Source: Streptomyces sp. NBC_01465
Lineage (GTDB): Bacteria > Actinomycetota > Actinomycetes > Streptomycetales > Streptomycetaceae
Assembly: GCF_036227325.1 (NCBI RefSeq)
Contig: NZ_CP109467.1
Span: forward strand, 8,122,001-8,186,000
DNA: 64,000 bases
Direction of reading: 5' to 3'
Numbering within the stretch: the first letter of the stretch is position 1; the number at the start of each line of letters is the position of its first letter. Of the stretch, positions 17,357 to 26,313 are shown piece by piece. Under the pieces are notes generated by a model, which had not been told where the DNA came from, searched no databases, and saw only the letters and a program-made list of their open reading frames with translations. The position numbers and the translations under genes were made by a program.

Positions 17357-19645
17357 GTGCCCTCGCTCTCGCCCTACCTCGATCCCACTCTGAGTGTCAC
17401 CGAGCGGGTCGAGGATCTTCTCCGGCGTATGACGCTGCCCGAGAAGGTCGGCCAGATGCTGCAGTTGAATGCGAAGGACGGCGTGCACCTCGTCGAGGAC
17501 ATGCACGCGGGCTCCATCCTCCACGCATCGCCCGAGCGGCTCCTCCAGGCGGCCGAAATCACCGAGCGGTCACGGCTGCGCATCCCGCTGCTGGTGGCCG
17601 AGGACTGCATCCACGGACACTCCTTCTGGGAGGGTGCGACGATCTACCCGACCCAGCTGGGCATGGCCGCGACCTGGGACCCGGACCTCGTCGAGCGGGT
17701 TGCCCGGGCGACGGCGGTCGAGGTGTCGGCGACCGGCGTGCACTGGACGTTCTCGCCTGTCCTGTGCATCGCACGGGATCTGCGGTGGGGCCGGATCAGT
17801 GAGACCTTCGGCGAGGATCCCTTCCTCATCGGCGAGTTGGGCTCCGCCATGGTCCGCGGTTACCAGGGCGACGGGCTCTCCGACCCTACGGCGATCCTCG
17901 CCTGCGCCAAGCACTTCGCCGGCTACTCGGAGACCCAGGGCGGCAGGGACGCCAGCGAGGCCGACATCTCGCGGCGCAAACTCCGCTCCTGGTTCCTGCC
18001 CCCGTTCGAACGCGTCGCCCGCGAAGGGTGCCGTACGTTCATGCTGGGCTACCAGTCCATGGACGGCGTCCCGATCACCGTCAACAACTGGCTGCTCAAC
18101 GACGTGCTGCGCGGTGAGTGGGGATACACGGGCACGCTCGTGACCGACTGGGACAACGTCGGCCGCATGGTGTGGGAGCAGCGGATCCACAGCGACTACG
18201 CACAGGCGTCCGCGGCGACGGTCCGCGCCGGCAACGACATGGTCATGACGACGCCGAAATTCTTCGGCGGTGCGCAGGAGGCCGTCGAGCAGGGAACGCT
18301 CGACGAGGCGGACATCGACGAGGCGGTCCGCCGCGTACTGACCCTGAAGTTCGAACTCGGGCTGTTCGAACGGCCGCGCCGCCCCGAGCCCGCCCGGCAG
18401 GCCGAGGTGATCGGCAGCGCGGAGCACGCCGCGCTGAATCTCGAGACGGCCCGCCGCTCGCTCGTCCTGCTCACCAACGACGGCACCCTGCCCCTGGCGG
18501 ACGGCAGTGCGGCGGACGCCGAAGGCCGTGCCGTTGCCGTCGCGGGAAGCGCACCGCGTACGGTCGCCGTCATCGGGCCCAACGCCGATGACGCGCAGAC
18601 CCAGCTCGGCGACTGGGCCGGCTCCTCGGGCCAGGCCGACTGGCTCCCCGACGGCCAGCCCCGCGAGATGATCACGACAGTGCTCGAAGGGTTCCGGGCG
18701 CATGTTCCCGAGGGCTGGAGCGTGTCGTACGCCCAGGGTGCGGACATCCTGACCGTCGAGGCCGACCCGGAGGGCGCGTTCTTCCCCGACGGACAGCCCC
18801 GCCCCGAAGTCGTGCTCCCCGCGGAACCCTCCCCGACGATGATCACCGAAGCCGTGGCGCACGCGGAGGCAGCGGACTACGTCGTCGCCGTCGTGGGCGA
18901 CCGTGTCGAACTGGTGGGTGAGGGCAGGTCGACGGCAACCCTGGAACTGGTCGGAGGGCAGGTCGCCCTCCTCGACGCACTGGCCTCGACCGGCAAGCCG
19001 CTGGTGGTGGTGGTCATCAGCTCCAAACCACTGGTCCTGCCGCCCTCCGCGCACGGTGCAGCGGCGATCGTGCACGCCTTCAACCCCGGCATGCGCGGCG
19101 GGCAGGCGATCGCCGAGCTGGTCCTCGGCCTCATCGAGCCCACCGGCCGGCTGCCCATCTCCTTCGCCCGTCACGCGGGGCAGCAGCCCACGTACTACAA
19201 CCAGGTGCGCGGCCAGCACGGCCATCGCTACGCGGACCTGACGCAGAATCCCGCCTTCGTCTTCGGCGAGGGGCTGAGCTACACGACCGTGGAGTACACG
19301 AACCTTCACATCCCCGACGCACAGCTCGGAGTGGACGACACGGTCCGCGCACGGGTCACGGTCTCCAACACGGGCACGCGTCCCGTCCTGGAAACTGTGC
19401 AGGCATACGTCAGCGACACCGTCACGTCGGTGACGTGGGCGGAGAAGGAACTGAAGGCGTACCAGCAGGTGGCGATCGCGGCGGGGGAGTCACGCGAAGT
19501 CCTGATCGATCTGCCGGTCGCGGCGTGCACGCTCGTGGACGCGGAAGGCGAGCGTGTCGTCGAGGCCGGCGCCTTCGAGCTCCTGGTCGGCCCGTCCTCC
19601 CGCGAGGAGTCGCTGTTGCGGGCCGGATTCACCGTCAAGCACTGA
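17357..19645 (+). CDS. GH3 family beta-glucosidase / beta-xylosidase
   Basis: Predicted 762 aa. The start is GTG 17357, with GAAAGGA seven nt upstream; the longer open frame (from 17090) runs through a terminator. No signal peptide, so cytoplasmic. N-terminal GH3 barrel (~1-340) carries the nucleophile Asp264 in LVTDWDNVGRM and the substrate-binding KHFAGYSETQGGRDAS block. The second alpha/beta domain (~350-620) includes VAVVGDRVELVGEGRSTATLEL with the probable acid/base region. A fibronectin III-like domain ends the protein (VSNTGTRPVLETVQAYV). It releases glucose or xylose from imported oligosaccharides. Substrate cannot be fixed from sequence; a xylanase gene lies 11 kb away. Confidence 0.92.
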   Translation: MPSLSPYLDPTLSVTERVEDLLRRMTLPEKVGQMLQLNAKDGVHLVEDMHAGSILHASPERLLQAAEITERSRLRIPLLVAEDCIHGHSFWEGATIYPTQLGMAATWDPDLVERVARATAVEVSATGVHWTFSPVLCIARDLRWGRISETFGEDPFLIGELGSAMVRGYQGDGLSDPTAILACAKHFAGYSETQGGRDASEADISRRKLRSWFLPPFERVAREGCRTFMLGYQSMDGVPITVNNWLLNDVLRGEWGYTGTLVTDWDNVGRMVWEQRIHSDYAQASAATVRAGNDMVMTTPKFFGGAQEAVEQGTLDEADIDEAVRRVLTLKFELGLFERPRRPEPARQAEVIGSAEHAALNLETARRSLVLLTNDGTLPLADGSAADAEGRAVAVAGSAPRTVAVIGPNADDAQTQLGDWAGSSGQADWLPDGQPREMITTVLEGFRAHVPEGWSVSYAQGADILTVEADPEGAFFPDGQPRPEVVLPAEPSPTMITEAVAHAEAADYVVAVVGDRVELVGEGRSTATLELVGGQVALLDALASTGKPLVVVVISSKPLVLPPSAHGAAAIVHAFNPGMRGGQAIAELVLGLIEPTGRLPISFARHAGQQPTYYNQVRGQHGHRYADLTQNPAFVFGEGLSYTTVEYTNLHIPDAQLGVDDTVRARVTVSNTGTRPVLETVQAYVSDTVTSVTWAEKELKAYQQVAIAAGESREVLIDLPVAACTLVDAEGERVVEAGAFELLVGPSSREESLLRAGFTVKH

Positions 19646-19690
19646 ACCGGTCCAGCATTCGCGCAGGTGGGCTCCCGTACAGTCGATCTC

Positions 19691-20302
19691 ATGAGTCGTT
19701 GGCAGGAACTGACCGGTGGCACGTCGGGACACGAGTACGCCGCGCGCTTCGCCGCACTGGCCGGCAGCGGGAAGGACGTGCATGGCGAGGCGCGCTTCTG
19801 CGCGGCCCTGGTGCCCGCCGGCGCGCGGGTGCTCGACGCCGGATGCGGTACCGGGCGGGTCGCGATCCGGCTGGCGGAGCTGGGGTACGACTGCGTCGGG
19901 ATCGACCTCGACGCGTCGATGCTGGACGTGGCGCGGGCTCACGCACCGGATCTGCCGTGGTTCCGTGCCGATCTCGCCGAGTTCGATCCGGCGCTGCTCG
20001 GCATCGCCGCGGACTTCGATCTCGTCGTCGCTGCCGGCAATGTCTTCCCACTGCTGGCAGCCGGGACCGAGGGTGGCGTGGTCAAGCGCCTCGCCGGGGT
20101 CCTGCGTCCGGGCGGGCTGCTGGTCGCGGGCTTCGGCCTGGACGCCGCCCACCTGCCTGTGCCGCCCGGCATCACGCTGGCGGAGTACGACGCGAGTTGC
20201 ACGGCGGCGGGCCTCGCCTTCGTCGACCGTTTCGCCACGTGGGACGCGGACGTCTACGACGGCGGTGGCTACGCCGTCAGCGTTCATCGCACCGGACCCT
20301 GA
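19691..20302 (+). CDS. Class I SAM-dependent methyltransferase
   Basis: Predicted 203 aa. ATG 19691 (MSRWQELTGG) is preferred over the upstream in-frame start at 19667. Motif I (VLDAGCGTGRVAIRLAEL) starts near residue 45 and is followed by the acidic motif CVGIDLDASML, then FDLVVAAGNVFP and a GGLLVAGF strand, so it is a Rossmann-fold methyltransferase. TACAGT at 19678-19683 ends 7 nt before the ATG, so a leaderless transcript is possible. Its 3' end overlaps the convergent ROK gene by 19 nt. Substrate unknown. Confidence 0.85.
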   Translation: MSRWQELTGGTSGHEYAARFAALAGSGKDVHGEARFCAALVPAGARVLDAGCGTGRVAIRLAELGYDCVGIDLDASMLDVARAHAPDLPWFRADLAEFDPALLGIAADFDLVVAAGNVFPLLAAGTEGGVVKRLAGVLRPGGLLVAGFGLDAAHLPVPPGITLAEYDASCTAAGLAFVDRFATWDADVYDGGGYAVSVHRTGP

Positions 20303-21480
20303 CCTGGCTGCCCAGCTCCATCGTCCGGCTGTGCGATGTCGGTCGTGAACATACGGGCCAGGACGGTGTACGCAGCACCTTGAGCCAGGGCGGATTCATC
20401 GGCCGGAGCCGATTCGAATGCGGGCGCGGGGGAGTGCTCGTGCGCGTACTGGCGGCGGAAGGCCTCCGCCGTCAGGGCGGGGAGGCCCGGGAGGTCCATC
20501 TCGCGGCCGATGGCGACCACGACTCGTTCCGGGCCGAACGTCTTGGCGGCGTTCGCCATGCCAGTACCCAGTACCTCGCCTGCCGCTGTGGTCAGGTCGT
20601 CGTCCGAGGCCGGCGCGGATGCCGATGTTGATGTCGATGCGGTCGCGGCGGCGCGGCGTTCGCGTTCGCGGTCGATTCCCCAGCGGCTGCTCCACGTCTC
20701 GAGGCAGTCCGCGGCGCCGCAGTGGCAGGGCCGGTCCGCCCCCATGTTCACGTGCGTGTGGGCGAATCCGCCCGCCGTGCCGTTGTAGCCGCGGTGAATC
20801 CGGCCCCGCACCACCATCGAGGCGCCCAGGCTCATCCCGACGCTGAACACCAGCAGGTCCCGGCCGGCCAGCCGGCTGTCGAAGAGCAGCAGGCCCGAGG
20901 CCACGGAATTGACGTAACTGTCCACCGACACAGGCGTGTTCAGGGCCGCGGCCAGCTGTGCCTGGAACGGGACGTCCTTCCAGCCCAGTGAACCGCTGTG
21001 GCGTACGACGCCCCCGGCGTGGTCGACGACGCCCGACACGGCGACGCCGACGCCGGTCAGGGCCGCGGACTTCTTGCGCGCTGCAGCCGTGCGCACGGCT
21101 GCGACGACGGCTCGGACCGCGTCCTGCGGAGTCGTCGACGCGAGCGGTTCCCGGTGGGAGGTGACCACTTCGCCGCGCAGGTTGACCAGAACCGCGTAGG
21201 CCTCGGTGGCCGACAGTCTGACGCCCGCGGCGAGAACCGTGTCCCTGCCGAGTTCGAGGAGCCGCGCGGGACGGCCGCGCGGGCTGGGCGCGATGTCCGT
21301 CTCGGTGAGCAGTCCTGCCTGGAGCAGCCTGGTCGTGATGCCGGTGACCGTGGCCGGGCTGAGACCGGTGCGCGTGGAGATCGCGGCCCGCGCCACGGGG
21401 GCGTGTGCGCGTACGACGTCGAGGATCAGGGCTTCATTGATCTCGCGGATCAGGGCCTTGCTGCCGGCGCGAGGCCTCAT
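20284..21480 (-). CDS. ROK family transcriptional repressor
   Basis: Predicted 398 aa; ATG 21480 (MRPRAGSKALIREINEALIL) is chosen because the winged helix-turn-helix follows directly (ISTRTGLSPATVTGITTRLLQ). The ROK kinase-like domain from ~80 includes GVGVAVSGVVD and a zinc motif close to the CxCGxxGCxE consensus (CHCGAADCLE). Without a clear kinase DxGxT loop it is a sugar-sensing repressor. It is divergent from the sulfatase/ABC operon with 119 nt between starts, so it very probably regulates that operon and itself. Confidence 0.9.
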   Translation of the reverse strand: MRPRAGSKALIREINEALILDVVRAHAPVARAAISTRTGLSPATVTGITTRLLQAGLLTETDIAPSPRGRPARLLELGRDTVLAAGVRLSATEAYAVLVNLRGEVVTSHREPLASTTPQDAVRAVVAAVRTAAARKKSAALTGVGVAVSGVVDHAGGVVRHSGSLGWKDVPFQAQLAAALNTPVSVDSYVNSVASGLLLFDSRLAGRDLLVFSVGMSLGASMVVRGRIHRGYNGTAGGFAHTHVNMGADRPCHCGAADCLETWSSRWGIDRERERRAAATASTSTSASAPASDDDLTTAAGEVLGTGMANAAKTFGPERVVVAIGREMDLPGLPALTAEAFRRQYAHEHSPAPAFESAPADESALAQGAAYTVLARMFTTDIAQPDDGAGQPGQGPVR

Positions 21481-21523
21481 CGCGTGCGGATCCCTTCGTG
21501 GTGGGGGGCGAGCTCTGGACATC

Positions 21524-21547
21524 TGGCGTCCGCATTCTGGCACGCCA
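21524..21547. promoter_or_regulatory. Inverted repeat TGGCGT-N12-ACGCCA between ROK gene and operon
   Basis: Six-nt perfect arms lie just upstream of the operon's -35 element and between the two divergent starts. This is a reasonable operator for the ROK repressor, based on symmetry and place only. Confidence 0.35.
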
Positions 21548-21562
21548 TCTTTAATTCGGTCA

Positions 21563-21592
21563 TTGACAAAAATACACCGTGCTGGCTAGTTT
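21563..21592 (+). promoter_or_regulatory. Probable leaderless promoter of the sulfatase operon
   Basis: TTGACA (21563-21568), an 18-nt spacer and TAGTTT (21587-21592) place the transcription start about 7 nt further, on the A of the ATG at 21600. No ribosome binding site fits in the remaining space, so the first gene is probably translated from a leaderless mRNA, which is common in Streptomyces. Confidence 0.65.
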
Positions 21593-21599
21593 CCGCTGC

Positions 21600-22640
21600 A
21601 TGAGCCAACCGAATGAATGGCCCGACGGCGTCCCCGGCCCCGGGGGAACGAGGATCCTGCTGAGCGTCCCGCCGGCCGAAAAGGGCGCCTTCTTCCCCCC
21701 GGAGACCAGGGCGGCCCTCGACAGCATCGGCCGGGTCACCGAGTGGGAACCGCAGGTCCTTCAGCCGGTGAAGGCGTTCGGCGAGGCGCTCCAGGGCGTG
21801 CACGTGCTGATCACCGGCTGGGGCTTCCCACGGCTCGACGAGGCCCGACTCGCCCTGGCGCCCGATCTGCGGCTCGTGATGCATTCGGCGTCCTCGATCC
21901 GCGGGCTCGTGAGCGACGACTTCTGGGCGAGCGGCCTGCCCGTTGCCCAGGCCGGAGCGGCCATGGCCCCCGCCGTGGCGGAGCTCTCCCTGGCCTTCAC
22001 CCTGTCCCTGCTGCGCCGCACCCATCGCTTCGACCACGCGCTGCGCGTCGGCCAGGACTGGGAGTCGGCGAGGCGCGTCGAGCGGGCGCGGGAGATCCGC
22101 GGAGCTCGTATCGGAGTCGTCGGCGCTTCCCGCACAGGTCGTCAGTACATCGACATGTGCCGGGCGCTCGGCGCCGACGTGCAGGTCTTCGACCCCTATG
22201 TCGGTGCGGGTGATCCACTGGCCGCGTTGACCTGCGGGCTGCCCGAACTGCTCGCCGGGAGCGATGTGGTCGCCGTGCACGCCCCCGACACCTCCGAGAC
22301 CCGGGGAATGATCGGTGCGGCAGAGATCGCCGCGCTCAAGGACGGTGCCCTCGTCGTCAACACCGCCCGCCCCGCGCTCATCGACATGGACGCTCTGTAC
22401 GAGGCGGCCGCACAGGGCCGCATCGACGTGGCGCTCGATGTGTACGACAGTGAGCCGCTGCCCGTGGACGATCGCTGGCGCGCCCTGCCCAACGTGCTCC
22501 TCACCCCGCACATCGCCGGTGCCACCGCGGACTCGCGGCGTCGCGCCGGGTGGATCGTCGTCGACGAGATCCGCCGATTCCTCGCCGGGCAGTCCCTGCA
22601 ACACGCAGTGACCCGCGAGGCGTTGGGGAGGATGGGATGA
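21600..22640 (+). CDS. D-isomer-specific 2-hydroxyacid dehydrogenase family protein
   Basis: Predicted 346 aa NAD-dependent enzyme. ATG 21600 (MSQPNEWPDG) sits at the predicted transcription start. The Rossmann segment reads GARIGVVGASRTGRQYIDMC, and the catalytic Arg/Glu/His are seen in VVNTARPALID, YDSEPLPVDDRW and LLTPHIAGATADSRR. It is the first gene of the operon; its stop overlaps the sulfatase start (ATGA). It probably oxidises or reduces a sugar-derived hydroxyacid or sugar in the same pathway. The exact substrate cannot be told. Confidence 0.88.
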   Translation: MSQPNEWPDGVPGPGGTRILLSVPPAEKGAFFPPETRAALDSIGRVTEWEPQVLQPVKAFGEALQGVHVLITGWGFPRLDEARLALAPDLRLVMHSASSIRGLVSDDFWASGLPVAQAGAAMAPAVAELSLAFTLSLLRRTHRFDHALRVGQDWESARRVERAREIRGARIGVVGASRTGRQYIDMCRALGADVQVFDPYVGAGDPLAALTCGLPELLAGSDVVAVHAPDTSETRGMIGAAEIAALKDGALVVNTARPALIDMDALYEAAAQGRIDVALDVYDSEPLPVDDRWRALPNVLLTPHIAGATADSRRRAGWIVVDEIRRFLAGQSLQHAVTREALGRMG

Positions 22641-24031
22641 CCGCTCCGACGCCCCGCAACATCCTGCTGCTCCACTGCCACGACCTCGGCCGCTTCCTCG
22701 GCGCGTACGCCGTGCCCACCGTGGTGACTCCGCACCTCGACGCACTGGCGGAGGAGTCCGCCTTGTTCGAGAACGCCTTCGCCACCGCCCCGCACTGCAG
22801 CCCGGCGCGCGCTTCGCTGTTCACCGGCATGTACCCGCAGAGAAGCGGGGTGCTCGGGCTCACCCACGACCCCTTCGGCTGGGATCTCGACGACCCGGGC
22901 TCCCATCTCGCAAGGAGACTGCGCACCGCCGGCTACTACACCGAACTCATCGGCGTGCACCACGAGTCCAGGGTTCTCCCGGACGAACAGGTCGCCGCAC
23001 GCCTGGGCTTCGACCGGGTGCGCACCGGCGGCGACCGCGATGTCGTCGTGACGCGTACGACCGAAGCCCTCGACCGGGTCGCGGGCCGCGACGAGCCCTT
23101 CTACCTCCAGGTCGGCTTCCACGAGCCGCACCGCACCCCGTCCGCCCGGGACCGGCCGGGCGTCATGGGCTTCCTCGGCGACGCCGTGCGCCCCGACACG
23201 TCCCGGGGACTGACCGTGCCCCCGTACCTGCGCGACGACGCCGGCGCACGCGAGGAAATGGCCGAACTCCAGGGCGCCGTACGGCACATGGACGAGGGCG
23301 TCGGCCAGATCCTGGCCCACCTCGACGGGCTGGGCCTGCGCGACGAGACCGTCGTGGTGTTCACCACCGACCACGGGCTGGCGCTGCCCCGGGCCAAGTG
23401 CACGCTCTACGATCCCGGACTCGAAGTCGCCCTGATCATGCGCGTACCCGGCCGGGACGCCTGGCACGGCAGGCGGATGGCGCCCATGGTGAGCCATGTC
23501 GACGTGATCCCGACACTGCTGGATCTCGTCGGTCTTGCCGACCGGCCGTCCCCGGCCCTCCCGGGCACCAGCCTGTCCGGCCTCGTGGAGGACGGCCGCA
23601 CCCCGCGCACCCACACCTTCGGGCAGCTCAACCACCACATCTACTACGACCCCAAGCGCTCGGTGCGCTCGGCCACCCACAAACTCGTCGCCAACTTCAG
23701 CAACGCGCCCCGGGCCATGGACCCCACCCAGTCCTGGGTGCGCCGCAGCCTCCCCGCCGACCTGACGGGATCCACCGTCGAAACCAGCCCCGTACTGGAG
23801 CTCTACGACCTCGAGGCCGACCCCGGCGAACGGGTCAACCGGGCCGGGGATCCCGCGTACGAAACCGTGGCGGGCCACCTGGCGGCCGCCCTCCTCGGCT
23901 GGATGCACGACAACGGCGACCCGCTCCTGGTAGCCGAGCCCCTGCTGGCCCGCCACCAGGATGCCGTCACCGCTCTCACGCGTGCCGCCCGCACCGCCCC
24001 CGCCCCACCCCGAGAGAGGCAATCAGCATGA
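22637..24031 (+). CDS. Formylglycine-dependent sulfatase (heparan N-sulfatase-like)
   Basis: Predicted 464 aa. ATG 22637 overlaps the previous stop (ATGA). The sulfatase signature HCSPARASLFTG gives the Cys-x-Pro-x-Arg motif at residues 54-58; Cys54 should be converted to formylglycine. TTDHGLALPRAK carries metal and active-site residues. The usual N-terminal Asp-Asp metal pair is HD here (LHCHDLGRF), as seen in a branch of the family. No signal peptide is present, so hydrolysis would occur in the cytoplasm after import. General layout recalls N-sulfoglucosamine sulfohydrolases. The required formylglycine-generating enzyme is encoded five genes downstream in the same operon. Substrate is inference. 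Confidence 0.9.
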   Translation: MTAPTPRNILLLHCHDLGRFLGAYAVPTVVTPHLDALAEESALFENAFATAPHCSPARASLFTGMYPQRSGVLGLTHDPFGWDLDDPGSHLARRLRTAGYYTELIGVHHESRVLPDEQVAARLGFDRVRTGGDRDVVVTRTTEALDRVAGRDEPFYLQVGFHEPHRTPSARDRPGVMGFLGDAVRPDTSRGLTVPPYLRDDAGAREEMAELQGAVRHMDEGVGQILAHLDGLGLRDETVVVFTTDHGLALPRAKCTLYDPGLEVALIMRVPGRDAWHGRRMAPMVSHVDVIPTLLDLVGLADRPSPALPGTSLSGLVEDGRTPRTHTFGQLNHHIYYDPKRSVRSATHKLVANFSNAPRAMDPTQSWVRRSLPADLTGSTVETSPVLELYDLEADPGERVNRAGDPAYETVAGHLAAALLGWMHDNGDPLLVAEPLLARHQDAVTALTRAARTAPAPPRERQSA

Positions 24032-25278
24032 GAACCCGACCACTTCGCCTCGCGGCGATCGCTGCCGCGGTCGGCCTCGTGCTGACCGCCTGCTCCTCCT
24101 CGGCGGACGACGGCAGGGCCGACGTGACCCTGTGGATGTACCCCGTCATCAAGGACCCGGCGGCGAGCAAGAAGTACTGGGCCGACACCGAAGCCGCGTT
24201 CGAGAAGACCCACCCGGATGTCGACCTGCACATCCAGCTGCAGACCTTCGACAAGCGCGACGCACAGATCTCGGCCGCCCTCGCCGCGCGCTCCGGGCCC
24301 GACATCGTGCTCATCACACCCGACCAGGCCGCGACCTACAGCAAGGTCGGGGGACTCCTGCCCGTGGACAGGGCCATCGCGGGCGGGCGCGCGTCCTTCC
24401 TCCCCGAGACGCTCAAGGCCGCCACCTTCGACGGCGCGTTGTACGGCGTACCGATCTTCCAGAACATCAACACCACCGCGTACAACACGAAGGTCTTCGA
24501 GGACGCCGGACTCGGCATACCCCGGACCTGGGACGACGTGCTGAAGGCGGCCCCCGTGCTCGCCAAGAGGGGCGTCGCCGTCATGGACTACGCGGGCAGC
24601 CCCGAGCAGACCCTCAACATGACGTTCTATCCGCTGCTGTGGCAGGCCGGTGGCACCGTGTTCAGCAAGGACGGCAAGGACGTCGCGTTCGACTCGGACG
24701 CGGGGGTGGCCGCGCTGCAGTTCCTCGTCGACCTGAAGAAGCAGGGCGGTCTGCCTCCCGACGCCGTCACTGAGGGCCCCGCGATCGAAGGCGCTCCGAT
24801 CGCCGACGGCAAGGTCGCCCTGCGGCCCGTCACTTCGCTCCCAGAGCTGCAGCAGATGCGCGCCGCTCTGGGCAAGGAGAACGCCACCTTCGGTCTCCCC
24901 CTGCAAGGCGCGGTCCGCGCCACGTACGGCAATCCAGGACTGCTCTCGCTGACCTCCATCAACAAGAACGAGAACCGCGACGCCGCCTACGAGGTTCTCG
25001 ACTATCTGAGCTCCCCCGAGCAGCAGCGGGCGCTCAACGCCGCCGCCGGCAGCTTCCCGACCCGCAAGGACGTCAGGGCACCGGGCAGCGGACCCGACTT
25101 CAAGGCCCTGAACGACGCACTGCGGTACGCCAACCCCGGCGAACCGTCAGCCGCCGCCCGCCAGGTCATGGCGACGCTCGCGCCGTACGTACAAGCCGCC
25201 CTCAAGGGCGATCTCTCGGCGAAGGACGCACTGAAGAAGGCCGCCGAAGAGGCACGCGGGGAACTGTCCCGCACCTGA
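24028..25278 (+). CDS. ABC sugar transporter substrate-binding lipoprotein
   Basis: Predicted 416 aa. ATG 24028 overlaps the sulfatase stop (ATGA). A lipoprotein signal with lipobox LTAC (Cys around residue 24) anchors it outside the membrane. The family 1 extracellular solute-binding fold is seen in VTLWMYPVIKD, QISAALAARSGPDIVLITPDQ, ALYGVPIFQNINTTAYN and YEVLDYLSSPEQQ. It precedes two permease genes and should capture an oligosaccharide, presumably the sulfated substrate of the operon. Confidence 0.92.
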   Translation: MRTRPLRLAAIAAAVGLVLTACSSSADDGRADVTLWMYPVIKDPAASKKYWADTEAAFEKTHPDVDLHIQLQTFDKRDAQISAALAARSGPDIVLITPDQAATYSKVGGLLPVDRAIAGGRASFLPETLKAATFDGALYGVPIFQNINTTAYNTKVFEDAGLGIPRTWDDVLKAAPVLAKRGVAVMDYAGSPEQTLNMTFYPLLWQAGGTVFSKDGKDVAFDSDAGVAALQFLVDLKKQGGLPPDAVTEGPAIEGAPIADGKVALRPVTSLPELQQMRAALGKENATFGLPLQGAVRATYGNPGLLSLTSINKNENRDAAYEVLDYLSSPEQQRALNAAAGSFPTRKDVRAPGSGPDFKALNDALRYANPGEPSAAARQVMATLAPYVQAALKGDLSAKDALKKAAEEARGELSRT

Positions 25279-25335
25279 CCGGACGGTCCCCCGCACAGAA
25301 CCGCCCTTCCGATTCCGCCCCGTTGAGAGGCTGCT

Positions 25336-26313
25336 ATGCCCGTGCGCACATCTGCGAGCACACTCCTGGCCAGCCCGCCGCCCCGTCGGCCGGCGACCGT
25401 ATCCGCCGGCCGGGATCCAGCAAAAGGCCAGGCCGCGCTCCGCCGACGCCGGCGCCGTGAAGCGGTCACGGGCGTGCTCTTCGTGCTGCCCACGCTCGTT
25501 ATCTTCGGCGTCTTCAAGTTCCTCCCCATCGCCGGGGCCGGCGCCATGAGCTTCACCCGGTACAGCCTCAACGGCGACTTCAGCTGGCTCGGGACCGACA
25601 ACTACAGCCGCCTGTTCGACGACGAGCACTTCTGGCAGAGCCTGGGTGTGACGGTGAGCTATGTGCTCCTCTTCGTGCCCCTGATCATCGTCGTCTCGCT
25701 GGTCGGAGCACTGCTCCTGAACAAGGTCGTACGGTTCTCCGGCACCTTCCGGGCCGTGCTCTTCCTGCCCTACCTCAGCTCGTTCGTCATGGCCGGCATC
25801 GTGTGGTCGTGGATCTTCGCAAGTGACGGGCCGCTCAACGCGGCGCTCGGCGGCCTCGGCCTCGGCACCGTCCCCTTCCTGTCCGGCGACCAACTCCTGG
25901 TCCTGGCCTCTCTGGCGCTCGTCGCCGTATGGAAGGGCTTCGGGTACTCGATGCTCGTCTTCCTCGCCGGCCTGAAGGCCCAGCCCGCCGAGGTGCACGA
26001 AGCGGCCCGCCTCGACGGCGCCGGCACCTGGCAGGCGTTCCGCTACGTGACACTGCCGCTGCTGAAGCCCGTACTGTTCTTCGTCCTTGTCATCGAGACG
26101 ATCACCGGCTTCCAGGTCTTCGACACCGTCTACGTGATGACCGGAGGCGGCCCCAACCTGGCCAGCCACAGCCTCATCTACTTCCTCTACGACGAAGCCT
26201 TCAAGTTCCTCGACTTCGGCTACGCATCGGCGGTCGGCATGGTCCTGTTCGCCATCGTGCTCGTCCTCTCCCTGGTCCAGCGGCGCCTCGTCGAAGGAAA
26301 GGAGTCCAAGTGA
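25336..26313 (+). CDS. ABC sugar transporter permease (MalF/UgpA-type)
   Basis: Predicted 325 aa. A long basic N-terminal extension (RRRRRR near 45) precedes six membrane helices from LFVLPTLVIFGVFKFLPI onward. The EAA loop, which docks the ATPase, reads EAARLDGAGTWQAFRYVTLPLL. It lies 57 nt after the binding-protein gene and overlaps the second permease (GTGA). No ATPase gene is in the operon, so a shared ATPase such as MsiK is probably used. Confidence 0.93.
   Translation: MPVRTSASTLLASPPPRRPATVSAGRDPAKGQAALRRRRRREAVTGVLFVLPTLVIFGVFKFLPIAGAGAMSFTRYSLNGDFSWLGTDNYSRLFDDEHFWQSLGVTVSYVLLFVPLIIVVSLVGALLLNKVVRFSGTFRAVLFLPYLSSFVMAGIVWSWIFASDGPLNAALGGLGLGTVPFLSGDQLLVLASLALVAVWKGFGYSMLVFLAGLKAQPAEVHEAARLDGAGTWQAFRYVTLPLLKPVLFFVLVIETITGFQVFDTVYVMTGGGPNLASHSLIYFLYDEAFKFLDFGYASAVGMVLFAIVLVLSLVQRRLVEGKESK

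Noticed and set aside
17570..19309. Minus-strand open frame opposite the GH3 gene
   Set aside because: Antisense shadow without family features.
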